Shown here: piece by piece, positions 33,802 through 42,378 of the stretch
Numbering within the stretch: position 1 is the first letter of the stretch
Layout of the letters: every line of letters begins with the position of its first letter
Notes under the pieces: generated by a model
The model's database searches: none
Told to the model about the DNA's origin: nothing
Seen by the model: only the letters and a program-made list of their open reading frames with translations
Assembly (NCBI RefSeq): GCF_007992095.1
Contig: NZ_BJZP01000003.1
Coordinates: 1-64,000 of the forward strand
Length of the DNA stretch: 64,000 bases
Origin: Paenirhizobium naphthalenivorans
Lineage (GTDB): Bacteria > Pseudomonadota > Alphaproteobacteria > Rhizobiales > Rhizobiaceae
Direction: 5' to 3'
Translations under genes and position numbers: made by a program

Positions 33802-34535
33802 GCGGCGCGGCGCTCTTTCTCGATCGCCGAATAAGCGGCATTAAGCTTGGCCATACGGTGATGAGCGACCGCATGGAATTCCGACGGCACGCCACGGGCG
33901 TGCAGCCGGTCTGGATGATGCTCTGCCGCAAGCGCGCGATAGCGCTTGCGGATCGTGGCGAAATCATCGGAGCGCTGAACGCCCAGTACCCCGTAGGGAT
34001 CGCCGTCCAGATGGACGTGCCGCTCGATGATCGCCTGGAAACGCTCCTCGGATATGCCGAAGATCTCCGCGATACGCGACAGGAAGTCCATTTCCTTCTC
34101 ATGCACCAGACCGTCGGCCTTGGCGATGTGGAACAGCGCATCAATGATGTCTTCCAGCACCGGACAGTAACTGTCGCAAGTGCGGCATAGCCTGGCAAGC
34201 TTCTCGGCATAGGCTTCGAAACCGGCGACATCCTGGCGCGCGAGGTTATAGAGGCGAGCAACGTTTTTCGCCTCGGCTTCAGGAAAATCGAAAATGCTGC
34301 GGAAGGCATCGACCTCAGCCGTGGTCACCACACCGTCCGCCTTCGCCATCTTGGCGGAGAGAGCGATGATTGCCACGGAAAAAGAAACACGACGCCGCGT
34401 TTCCGGGTCACCTTCGAAGACGGTGCGCACCGCCTCGACCATACCCGACAGGACACTGCCCGCCGCATCGCCGATAGCGCCCAGCAGACGATCCCACAAC
34501 GACGAAATCTGTTCGCAGGCGAAATCGAAAATCAT
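33798..34535 (-). CDS. DjlA-like protein: TerB-like domain plus C-terminal J domain
   Basis: A 245-residue protein. Residues about 45-155 form an all-helical TerB-like domain with KMAKADGVVTTAEVDAF and HIAKADGLVHEKEMDFL. Residues about 178-243 form a DnaJ-type J domain beginning DPYGVLGV, with the HPD tripeptide in EHHPDRL that would stimulate DnaK. DjlA proper has an N-terminal membrane anchor; here the N terminus is an amphipathic or weakly hydrophobic helix, so a soluble location is possible. The downstream amidase gene overlaps by four bases, a pairing that suggests a role in envelope maintenance (inference). Confidence 0.85.
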   Translation of the reverse strand: MIFDFACEQISSLWDRLLGAIGDAAGSVLSGMVEAVRTVFEGDPETRRRVSFSVAIIALSAKMAKADGVVTTAEVDAFRSIFDFPEAEAKNVARLYNLARQDVAGFEAYAEKLARLCRTCDSYCPVLEDIIDALFHIAKADGLVHEKEMDFLSRIAEIFGISEERFQAIIERHVHLDGDPYGVLGVQRSDDFATIRKRYRALAAEHHPDRLHARGVPSEFHAVAHHRMAKLNAAYSAIEKERRAA

Positions 34536-34747
34536 GAAAGAGCTTGACCAAATATCGCTGCGAAAAGCAAGCCGAGCCGGCCTCCTGCGACATTAAACTT
34601 TCTTCACCTTCGGTTGCGAAATGCTGAATCCGCAAGGGGAATGACCATACCGGCGGCATCGGCGCCCATCGGCCATCTCTCGGATTGATTTGGACTATTC
34701 CTGTCGCTCATGCGACCACCGGCGCCCTTACTCCCAGCGGAGCCCGC

Positions 34748-35623
34748 ATGAAACCGGCAATCTCCTCACCCGCGCTCGGGCTCATTCTCGGCGCTATCGG
34801 CGTCACCATCTTCGGGCTCACCCTGCCGATGACGCGGATCGCGCTCACCGGATTCTCCCCGCTGTTCATCACCTTCGGGCGCGCGGTCATCGCCTCGGCC
34901 GTAGCCGGAATGACTCTGTTCGCGCTCGGCAAGCGCTGGCCCAAAGGCGCCTTTCCGGCTCTTTTCCTGGCTGGCCTCTGTCTTGTCTTCGGCTTTCCGA
35001 TCTTCTCCTCCATCGCCATGCAGAGCCTGCCGGCCGCCCATGGCGGGGTTGTGCTCGGCCTGCTGCCCCTCTTGACCTCCATCTTCGCCATCATCGTCGA
35101 CGGCGAACGGCCGAGCCCGTTATTCTGGTTCTGCGGCATCGCCGGAGCGGCGCTGGTGGTCGCCTTCTCCGCCCGCCAGAGCGGCTTTCAGATCGGGAGC
35201 GGCGATCTGTGGCTTGTCGCCTCCGTCATCTCCGCTTCGCTCGGCTACGTGCTCTCCGCCCGGCTCACACGCCGGCTGTCGGGCCGGGAGGTCATTTCCT
35301 GGGCCCTGGTCATCATGATGCCCCTGTCACTCACCGGCGCGGCACTGACCTTCTCAATCGGGGTGACATCCCCGAGCCATGCGGCGATCGGCGCCCTCGC
35401 CTATCACGGCCTGCTGTCGATGTTCGGCGGCTTCGTCTTCTGGAATGCCGGGCTGGCGATCGGCGGGATTTCACGCGTCGCGCAAATCCAGTTGATGCAG
35501 ACTTTCGTCACGCTTCTCTTTTCCACAATCCTGCTCGGCGAACATATCGGCATTGAAACGATTATATTCGCCGTTGCCGTGGCATTCGTTGTGTGGCTGG
35601 GGCGAAAGGCCCGTATTTCCTGA
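34748..35623 (+). CDS. EamA/DMT family transporter
   Basis: A 291-residue membrane protein with ten predicted helices made of two EamA repeats (about 10-140 and 150-285). These are drug/metabolite transporters that usually export small metabolites; the substrate is unknown. The chosen ATG (MKPAISSPAL) is 63 bases inside the open frame and is where homology-like sequence begins. The gene is divergent from the DjlA-like gene, with about 210 bases shared as promoter region, and ends 94 bases before pfp. Confidence 0.85.
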   Translation: MKPAISSPALGLILGAIGVTIFGLTLPMTRIALTGFSPLFITFGRAVIASAVAGMTLFALGKRWPKGAFPALFLAGLCLVFGFPIFSSIAMQSLPAAHGGVVLGLLPLLTSIFAIIVDGERPSPLFWFCGIAGAALVVAFSARQSGFQIGSGDLWLVASVISASLGYVLSARLTRRLSGREVISWALVIMMPLSLTGAALTFSIGVTSPSHAAIGALAYHGLLSMFGGFVFWNAGLAIGGISRVAQIQLMQTFVTLLFSTILLGEHIGIETIIFAVAVAFVVWLGRKARIS

Positions 35624-35717
35624 ACTTTTCGCTTTACACCCTCCTCCGACTGTCGCATCCATTCGCCCGGAAAAGCTGAATGACAACGGTGCCCGAGGCG
35701 GTGCCGAAGGAGGATCG

Positions 35718-36932
35718 ATGGCCAAACAGAAAGTTGCAATGTTGACCGCCGGAGGCCTGGCGCCCTGCCTTTCGTCCGCTGTTGGCGGACTGATCGAGCG
35801 CTATACCGACATCGCGCCCGAGATCGAAATGATAGCCTATCGCTCCGGCTATCAGGGCGTGCTGCTCGGCGATAGCATCGAGATCACCAAGGAGATGCGC
35901 GAGAAGGCCCACCTCCTGCACCGCTACGGCGGCTCCCCGATTGGCAACAGCCGTGTCAAGCTGACCAATGCCGCCGACTGCGCCAAGCGCGGTCTGACGA
36001 AGGAAGGCGACAATCCGCTGCGGATTGCAGCCGAGCGCCTGGCCGAGGACGGGGTCACCATCCTCCATACTATTGGTGGCGACGATACCAACACGACAGC
36101 GGCTGACCTTGCAGCCTACCTTGGCGCCAACGGTTACAACCTGACCGTCGTCGGCCTGCCGAAAACCGTCGACAATGACGTTGTGCCGATCAAGCAGACC
36201 CTCGGTGCCTGGACGGCCGCCGAAGTCGGCGCCCGCTTCTTCGACCACGTCTCCAACGAGCAGAGCGCCGCACCGCGCACGCTGGTCATCCATGAAGTCA
36301 TGGGCCGCCATTGCGGCTGGCTGACCGCCGCAACCGCTCGCGCCTACATCAACCGCACTCGCAACAATGAATATGTCGAGGGCTTGATGATGAACACCGA
36401 ACTCAAGAACATCGACGGCCTCTACCTGCCGGAAACCCATTTCGACCTCGAAGCCGAGGCCGATCGACTGAAGGAAATCATGGACAAGAGCGGCTACGTG
36501 ACGCTTTTCGTCTCGGAAGGCGCCTGCCTCCAGGAAATCGTCGCCGACCGGGAAGCCGCCGGCGAGGAAGTCAAGCGCGACGCCTTCGGCCATGTGAAAA
36601 TCGACACGATCAATGTCGGCAGCTGGTTCCAGAAGCACTTTGCCAAGCTTTTGAAGGCTGACCGTTCGATGGTGCAGAAGTCGGGCTATTATGCCCGCTC
36701 CGCCCCGGCCAACTACGAGGATCTGCGCCTGATCCAGAGCATGGTCGATCTGGCCGTCGAAAGCGGCCTCAACAAGGTGTCCGGCGTCACTGGGCATGAC
36801 GAGGACCAGGGCGGCAGGCTGCGCACGATCGAGTTCCCGCGCATCAAGGGCGGAAAGGCCTTCGATCTCAACACCCCGTGGTTCCATGAGGTCATGGACT
36901 ACATGGGCCAGAAATTCCACCCGGCCAATTGA
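35718..36932 (+). CDS. pfp: Pyrophosphate-dependent 6-phosphofructokinase
   Basis: Interconverts fructose 6-phosphate and fructose 1,6-bisphosphate with pyrophosphate as phosphoryl donor. The 404-residue protein has GGLAPCLSSAVGG, the signature GGDDTNTTA (Asp where ATP enzymes have Gly), PKTVDND (the Lys typical of the PPi type) and VMGRHCGWLTA. A good ribosome-binding site (GGAGG) precedes the ATG at 35718; the open frame extends upstream into the transporter gene but is not used. As the reaction is reversible it could serve either glycolysis or gluconeogenesis. Confidence 0.94.
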   Translation: MAKQKVAMLTAGGLAPCLSSAVGGLIERYTDIAPEIEMIAYRSGYQGVLLGDSIEITKEMREKAHLLHRYGGSPIGNSRVKLTNAADCAKRGLTKEGDNPLRIAAERLAEDGVTILHTIGGDDTNTTAADLAAYLGANGYNLTVVGLPKTVDNDVVPIKQTLGAWTAAEVGARFFDHVSNEQSAAPRTLVIHEVMGRHCGWLTAATARAYINRTRNNEYVEGLMMNTELKNIDGLYLPETHFDLEAEADRLKEIMDKSGYVTLFVSEGACLQEIVADREAAGEEVKRDAFGHVKIDTINVGSWFQKHFAKLLKADRSMVQKSGYYARSAPANYEDLRLIQSMVDLAVESGLNKVSGVTGHDEDQGGRLRTIEFPRIKGGKAFDLNTPWFHEVMDYMGQKFHPAN

Positions 36933-36981
36933 CGCCACGGGCGAAAGCTGGCTTGCTACTTCAGGTGGAGGAGTAGGACCG

Positions 36982-37617
36982 ATGTCAATTGAGACCTGGC
37001 TGGCTTTCGCCGCTGTTTCGGTGGTATTTCTGGCGTCGCCGAACCGCCTGACAATGCTTGTCGTGCGTTACGCACGGGGACAGGGCCGAAAATCGGTGCT
37101 GGCCACGCTACCCGCGTTGATCTTCGGTGTACTTGTCGTCATGGGCGCGGCGCTGCTGGCGCTGACCGTCTTGGACGACATTGTCCCGGAGATTCTCGAT
37201 CCGGTGCGCTGGGTCGGCCCCGCCTACCTCCTCTTTGTGCTGATCCGCCTCTGGCGTAGCCCTGGCAGCCGTGCGCCCGTGGCGGACAACGACAACCTGC
37301 CGGAGGACAAGCCGCTGCGAATCATGCGCCATGCCTTCGCGGCAAGCGCGCTCGATCGGTGGAATTATGTTCTCGCCGTCGCCGTGTTGACACAATTCAT
37401 GCCCTTGCCCGCCCCTGCGCTTGACCATGCGCTGTGGCTTGTCGGGGTGTTCCTTGCTCTCGCTGTTTCCATCTGGATCCTCGCGGCACTTGCCGCTCCG
37501 CGCATCCACAGCCATATGCGCCGGCGCATTCCAAAGGGCGTAACCAGCCCGCGTCACCATCCAGTGCTGATCGCGTCGGGCTCGGTGACTGCGGGCTATC
37601 GCAAGATTGCCGCCTGA
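36982..37617 (+). CDS. LysE-like membrane transporter
   Basis: A 211-residue protein with about six hydrophobic segments. The N terminus (WLAFAAVSVVFLASPN) resembles the LysE/RhtB exporter family, whose members move amino acids out of the cell, but the usual SPGPN motif reads SPNRL here. Homology is therefore moderate and the substrate is unknown. An AGGTGGAGGAGT ribosome-binding stretch precedes the ATG at 36982. It follows pfp by 49 bases and may be co-transcribed. Confidence 0.7.
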   Translation: MSIETWLAFAAVSVVFLASPNRLTMLVVRYARGQGRKSVLATLPALIFGVLVVMGAALLALTVLDDIVPEILDPVRWVGPAYLLFVLIRLWRSPGSRAPVADNDNLPEDKPLRIMRHAFAASALDRWNYVLAVAVLTQFMPLPAPALDHALWLVGVFLALAVSIWILAALAAPRIHSHMRRRIPKGVTSPRHHPVLIASGSVTAGYRKIAA

Positions 37618-37723
37618 CACCCTGGTCAGCTTGCCGCAATTTAGCCCATCCATTATGACAGTTGAATGTTCATGGAGGGCGCCCGCTTCGCTTGTCGCCT
37701 TGGGATAAATCGGAAGAATCGGC

Positions 37724-38683
37724 ATGATCGCGAAAAGAGACCACGGATTGCACCTCGGCCTCGCAGCCGTCCTCCTTGCCACCCTGGCCGGCTGCACCAG
37801 CGGCATGGAAGATGCAGCGAAGCAGGAGCTGAAGGCCAATCCGGTCGCTGGCACTGCCGTCCAGACGCAGCAACAGCAACAGGCAGCGATTGCGGCAAGC
37901 ACACTTCCGGCCCCTGTTGACCCTAATGCTCCTGTCGTTCCTGCGCCAATCATTCCTGGAACAACCACCGTCGCCCCGATTCCAACCTTCAAGGCAGTCG
38001 CGCTTGCAGCATCCGGGGCGACGCCTGCCGCGATGGCGATGGCCGCTGGCCAGGAGAACGTCGCCATCCAGACCGCGGCCATGCCTGCATCCGGGAATGC
38101 CGTGACGACGCTGCCAATGTCGACGGATACGGCCGACCCCGCAGTCCTGCCAGCCGAGGTGACCGCACAACAGGCGATTGTTCCGCTGGCCAAACCGGGC
38201 ACCGATGCGCTGGCCTATGCCGCCCCTTCCGCCGCCACATCGCTGTCCGCCCTCGACAGCCAGTTCGACGTCACCTCGCCCCGCCCGGTCCCGGGAATCA
38301 ACCCGATCCAGCCTGCGACCTCAGGTCCGACCGTCATCAACGCGCTCATCAAGAAATACGCCGCGATCTATCAGGTGCCGGAAGCCCTGATCCACCGCGT
38401 CGTCAATCGCGAAAGCACCTACAAGCCGACAGCCTATAACAACGGCCATTACGGGCTGATGCAGATCAAGTACGCGACAGCCAAATCGATGGGTTACGAA
38501 GGCCCGGCGTCTGGTTTGTTCGATGCCGAAACCAATCTGAAATATGCGATCAAATACCTGAAGGGCGCCTGGCTCGTCGCCGACAAGGACCATGACGGCG
38601 CGGTGCGCCATTATGCCCGCGGTTTCTATTACGACGCAAAGCGCAAAGGCATGCTGCACGTACTCCAGCCCGGCTTCATGTAA
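37724..38683 (+). CDS. Lipoprotein lytic transglycosylase (SLT domain)
   Basis: A 319-residue outer or inner membrane lipoprotein. Its signal peptide ends in the lipobox LAGC (Cys24). A long low-complexity stretch rich in Ala, Pro and Thr (about residues 40-190) may span the periplasm. The SLT domain (about 200-310) has the catalytic Glu in VVNRESTYKP, then YGLMQIKYATAKSMG and AIKYLKGAW. The C-terminal YARGFYYDAKRKG replaces the usual YNxG motif. It should cleave peptidoglycan glycan strands. It ends 47 bases before a convergent gene. Confidence 0.9.
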   Translation: MIAKRDHGLHLGLAAVLLATLAGCTSGMEDAAKQELKANPVAGTAVQTQQQQQAAIAASTLPAPVDPNAPVVPAPIIPGTTTVAPIPTFKAVALAASGATPAAMAMAAGQENVAIQTAAMPASGNAVTTLPMSTDTADPAVLPAEVTAQQAIVPLAKPGTDALAYAAPSAATSLSALDSQFDVTSPRPVPGINPIQPATSGPTVINALIKKYAAIYQVPEALIHRVVNRESTYKPTAYNNGHYGLMQIKYATAKSMGYEGPASGLFDAETNLKYAIKYLKGAWLVADKDHDGAVRHYARGFYYDAKRKGMLHVLQPGFM

Positions 38684-38730
38684 GCCCCTCTGCCGATGAT
38701 CGTGACGCAAAGCTTCGCCATACGGGTCGC

Positions 38731-40104
38731 TCAGCGCAGCGCGTCAGCAAGCGCCTTCACCAGTTTTTGCGGCCGATAGCCGAGCTTTGAAGGCGTGAGG
38801 CCCATGCGCACCACGACCAGCCGCTCGGATGGCATGACCGCGACGACCTGTCCGTCGTGCCCCTGAAGCCAGAAAGTATCGGGATTCAGGCCAAACCGCT
38901 CGTCCGGCTCGTCGCCCGGCCCGACATCCCAAGCCTGGATCTCCGTATAGCGTCCACCGGAAGCGACGGTCGGCCGTCGTATCGCCGCGACAAAGCCTTC
39001 CGGCAGCAGCCGTTTTCCGTTCCACACACCGTCTTCGACCAGAAATTGCCCGAACCGCGCCCAGTCCCGCGCGGTCGCGTAGAGGTAGGAACTGCCAACG
39101 AAAGTACCAACGGAATCGGCCTCGAGCACGGCGCTTCTCATGCCGAGCGGGTCAAACAGCGCCGCGCGGGGATAGGCCAGCGCGGCGGCCTTGTCAGGGA
39201 GCCTGCTCATCCATATCCGCGACAAGAGAACGCTTGAGCCGGAGGAATAGTTGAAAGTCTCGCCCGGCTTAGCCACGATCGGCTTGTCCATACTGAAAGC
39301 CGCCATGTCCGGCTCGAGATAGAGCATACGGGTCACGTCGGTGACATCACCATAGTCCTCGTTGAACTCAAGGCCGCTCTCCATCGCCAGCAGATCGCGC
39401 AAACGGATTGCCGCATGCGGCCCCTCACTCCATTGCGGCAGAAGCCGATCATCGTCGAGGCCGAGCCGGCCATCCACCACGAGATGACCGATGATCGCGC
39501 CCGTGACCGTCTTGGCCATCGACCAGCCGAGCAGCGGCGTCGAGGCGGAGAACCCCTCCCCATAGACCTCACCAACGATCCGCCCATCCTTAACAGCGAC
39601 AACAGCACGCATGCCAGGACCGACGAGGGCCGGATCGGCCAGCAGCGCGGCAATTCGTCTGTCAGCCGCATCAACCGCCTCCCCTTGTGGCCAGGGGCTG
39701 GCGGGATCGACCTGGGATGAAGTCGGGACTGTCGGCACACCGACCGCCATCGCCGCCCTTACGTCTCCATCCGGCACGCTGGCGCAACCGAGACCTTCGC
39801 GATAGACAGCGATGCTTGGGGCGAAGACGCCGAGCATCCGCGCAGTCACCGTATGGTCGGCCGTATCGACCACAACACCAACCAGCCGGAGCAACGGATG
39901 GCCGGGCGCCTGAACGTCGAGCGCCAGCACCTCCTGCGGATCACGCCCGGCGAGAAAGGCATTGGAACAGACCATTTTCGCAGCGTAGCCTGTGCCAACG
40001 CGCAGCAGGTCCGGGGGAGCAATCAGGAGCCAGCCGCTGGCTCCCGCCAGCACCACGACGACGGCTAGCGCCAGCCCCTTCAGTATCTTCCTCAGCAATC
40101 GCAT
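38731..40104 (-). CDS. Serine hydrolase, beta-lactamase/class C fold
   Basis: A 457-residue protein with one N-terminal membrane segment (about residues 8-28), so probably anchored with its catalytic part in the periplasm. The SxxK motif is SMAK (S195, K198) in LLGWSMAKTVTG, followed by YSSGSS as the likely YxN-type loop and HDGQVVAV near the end as the KTG-like element. Families with this fold include esterases, D-aminopeptidases and 6-aminohexanoate hydrolases; no substrate is assignable. The frame is open 17 codons further, but MRLLRKILKG begins the membrane anchor and is preferred. Confidence 0.85.
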   Translation of the reverse strand: MRLLRKILKGLALAVVVVLAGASGWLLIAPPDLLRVGTGYAAKMVCSNAFLAGRDPQEVLALDVQAPGHPLLRLVGVVVDTADHTVTARMLGVFAPSIAVYREGLGCASVPDGDVRAAMAVGVPTVPTSSQVDPASPWPQGEAVDAADRRIAALLADPALVGPGMRAVVAVKDGRIVGEVYGEGFSASTPLLGWSMAKTVTGAIIGHLVVDGRLGLDDDRLLPQWSEGPHAAIRLRDLLAMESGLEFNEDYGDVTDVTRMLYLEPDMAAFSMDKPIVAKPGETFNYSSGSSVLLSRIWMSRLPDKAAALAYPRAALFDPLGMRSAVLEADSVGTFVGSSYLYATARDWARFGQFLVEDGVWNGKRLLPEGFVAAIRRPTVASGGRYTEIQAWDVGPGDEPDERFGLNPDTFWLQGHDGQVVAVMPSERLVVVRMGLTPSKLGYRPQKLVKALADALR

Positions 40105-40271
40105 TTGGCTCCCCTCCATCGAACTGCCGGCCATGCAAGCAAAAATTGTCGGCAAGCGAAAGCCAGAAAGCCTCGGGCCTTAGCGCCTGCACACCGCTTT
40201 ATCCACCGCACGCTGGAGGCTGAGCGCCGTTCGCCGGGTTCTACCAACGCCCGCGCGCGTACGAACAGGCC

Positions 40272-40289
40272 GCGTCATCAAACTGTAGC
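40272..40289 (+). promoter_or_regulatory. Possible Pho box upstream of btaA
   Basis: GCGTCAT-N4-CTGTAGC matches 9 of the 14 fixed positions of the rhizobial Pho box (CTGTCAT-N4-CTGTCAT) with the correct 11-base repeat spacing. It lies 46 bases before the btaA start. PhoB induces btaAB under phosphate starvation in Sinorhizobium meliloti, which makes this the expected place for such a site. Confidence 0.45.
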
Positions 40290-40335
40290 AGTGCCCGGCT
40301 ACACGCCATCAACGTTCAATGGATGGCTGACAAAG

Positions 40336-41583
40336 ATGACCGATGTTGCCCCTGATGCCGGCTTTCGCAAGAACCACAAGCTGAAGAATGCCCTGTTGCA
40401 GCACAAGCCGTTGAGCCGCGACGGCCTGTCGGAAAGGTTGTTTGAACTGCTGTTTTCCGGACTTGTCTATGCGCAGATCTGGGAGGACCCGGAAGTCGAC
40501 ATGGAAGCCATGGAGCTGGCCGAGGGCCATTCGATCGTGACGATCGGCTCCGGCGGCTGCAACATGCTCGCCTACCTCACCCGCCATCCGTCACACATCG
40601 ACGTGGTCGACCTCAATCCCAATCATGTTGCCCTGAATCGGCTCAAACTCGCCGCCTTCCGCCATCTGCCGGATCACGAAACGGTCGTGCGTAAGTTCGC
40701 CGGCGAAAGGAACCGCACCAACAGCCGCAACTTCGACCGCTATATCGCCCCCAATCTGGACGCCTCCACGCGCGCCTATTGGAACCGACGCCGCATCGAC
40801 GGCAAACGCCGGATCGCCGCCTTCGACGGCAATTTCTGCCGCACCGGCCTGCTAGGCCGCTTCATCGGCGCGGGTCATCTGATGGCGCGCCTGCATGGCG
40901 TCGATCTGACCGAGATCGTCGAGACGAAATCCCTGCGCGATCAGCGCCACTTCTTCGATACGCGCATTGCGCCGCTGTTTGAAAAGCCGCTGGTCCGCTG
41001 GATGACCAGTCGCAAAAGTTCGCTCTTCGGCCTGGGCATTCCACCACAGCAATATGACGAACTGGCCAGCCTTTCGGGAGGCGGCACGATCGCCCCGGTG
41101 CTTCGTCATCGGCTGGAAAAGCTGACCTGCCACTTTCCGCTGAAGGAAAACTATTTCGCCTGGCAGGCCTTTGTCCGACGCTATCCGCAGCCGCACGAGG
41201 GTTTGCTGCCGACCTATCTGCAGGAGAAAAACTATCCGGCGATCCGCGCCAACGCCGACCGCGTGACCGTCCACCACGCAAACTTCACCGAGCTTCTGAA
41301 GGTGAAGCCCGCCGAAAGCGTCGATCGCTACATCCTGCTGGACGCGCAGGACTGGATGAATGACGCGCAACTCAACGACCTATGGGGCGAAATCACCCGG
41401 ACAGCGGCCCCTGACGCACGCGTCATCTTCCGCACCGCCGCTGAAAAGAGCGTGCTCGACGGCCGTCTCTCCGACGCGCTGCTTGACCAGTGGACCTACC
41501 ATGCCGGGCGCTCCGAGGAACTGAACAAGCGTGACCGCTCGGCGATCTACGGCGGCTTCCACATATACGAAAGGAAGGCCTGA
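40336..41583 (+). CDS. btaA: BtaA: SAM:diacylglycerol 3-amino-3-carboxypropyltransferase
   Basis: First enzyme of betaine lipid (DGTS) synthesis: it moves the aminocarboxypropyl group of S-adenosylmethionine onto diacylglycerol. The 415-residue protein belongs to the DUF3419 family. It shows SGLVYAQIWEDPEVDMEAM near the N terminus, the SAM-site phrases IVTIGSGGCNMLAYL and VDLNPNHVALNRLKL, and a C-terminal region with LLDAQDWM and IFRTAAEKS. The start at 40336 (MTDVAPDAGF) is chosen because sequence upstream is unlike the family. The stop overlaps the btaB start as TGATG, so the two enzymes are made together. Phosphate starvation control is likely. Confidence 0.94.
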   Translation: MTDVAPDAGFRKNHKLKNALLQHKPLSRDGLSERLFELLFSGLVYAQIWEDPEVDMEAMELAEGHSIVTIGSGGCNMLAYLTRHPSHIDVVDLNPNHVALNRLKLAAFRHLPDHETVVRKFAGERNRTNSRNFDRYIAPNLDASTRAYWNRRRIDGKRRIAAFDGNFCRTGLLGRFIGAGHLMARLHGVDLTEIVETKSLRDQRHFFDTRIAPLFEKPLVRWMTSRKSSLFGLGIPPQQYDELASLSGGGTIAPVLRHRLEKLTCHFPLKENYFAWQAFVRRYPQPHEGLLPTYLQEKNYPAIRANADRVTVHHANFTELLKVKPAESVDRYILLDAQDWMNDAQLNDLWGEITRTAAPDARVIFRTAAEKSVLDGRLSDALLDQWTYHAGRSEELNKRDRSAIYGGFHIYERKA

Positions 41584-42245
41584 TGGCCCTCGGTTCGACC
41601 GAGCCGCAGCTCGACCGCGACCATGCCGCGCGCATGGACGGCATGTATCGCTACCAGCGCCACATCTACGACCTGACGCGGAAATACTATCTGTTCGGCC
41701 GCGACCGGATGATTGCGCGCCTTGATGTGCCGCGCGACGGCTCCCTGTTGGAAGTCGGCTGCGGCACTGGCCGCAATCTGTTGCTGGCCCACCGGATCTA
41801 TCCAACGGCCCGGCTTCACGGCCTCGACATATCCGCGGAGATGCTAGTCTCGGCCAGGGCCAATTTTCGTGGCATGCCGGTCATGCCGAAGCTGGAGGTG
41901 GCCGACGCCACGGCCTTTACCCCGACCGTGTTCGGCGTCGAGGGTTTTGACCGCGTCATGATCTCCTATGCGCTCTCGATGATCCCCGATTGGGAGAAAG
42001 CGATCGACGCATCGCTTGCGGCCCTGAGACCCGGTGGATCGCTGCACATCGTCGATTTTGGCCAGCAGGAAGGCCTTCCAGGCTGGTCACGCCGCATGCT
42101 GCAAGGTTGGCTCGCCCGATTCCACGTGACCCCGCGCGCGACGCTTCAGGCGGTACTCGGGGCCAAGGCCGAGATGGTCAAGGGGAGTCTGGAGTTCGAG
42201 CCGATCGGGCGTGGCTACGCCTGGCATGCGGTGATTCGCATCTGA
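41583..42245 (+). CDS. btaB: BtaB: diacylglyceryl-homoserine N-methyltransferase
   Basis: Adds three methyl groups to diacylglyceryl-homoserine to give the phosphorus-free betaine lipid DGTS. The 220-residue class I SAM methyltransferase has motif I as LLEVGCGTGRNLL, the acidic loop LHGLDISAEML, then VMISYALSMIPDWEKA and LRPGGSLHIVDFGQ. It overlaps btaA by one base. Together the two genes let the cell replace phospholipids when phosphate is scarce. Confidence 0.93.
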   Translation: MALGSTEPQLDRDHAARMDGMYRYQRHIYDLTRKYYLFGRDRMIARLDVPRDGSLLEVGCGTGRNLLLAHRIYPTARLHGLDISAEMLVSARANFRGMPVMPKLEVADATAFTPTVFGVEGFDRVMISYALSMIPDWEKAIDASLAALRPGGSLHIVDFGQQEGLPGWSRRMLQGWLARFHVTPRATLQAVLGAKAEMVKGSLEFEPIGRGYAWHAVIRI

Positions 42246-42291
42246 ATTGCATAAGGCCAGTTGAAAATAACCGATAATTAAGGATGATGGA

Positions 42292-42329
42292 CGCACAAAG
42301 AGGTTTGCGCCTCTCTTGTAACTTGTGCG
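42292..42329 (+). other. Nested hairpin between btaB and the lysozyme gene
   Basis: An outer stem CGCACAA/TTGTGCG (42292-42298 with 42323-42329) encloses an inner stem AGAGG/CCTCT (42299-42303 with 42310-42314). There is no T tract. It could be a factor-assisted end of the btaAB message or a leader structure of the next gene, 50 bases downstream. Confidence 0.35.
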
Positions 42330-42378
42330 CGCGCCGCATCAGGGGCTTAAACCCAGAATTCGTTTTTATGGATATTCC

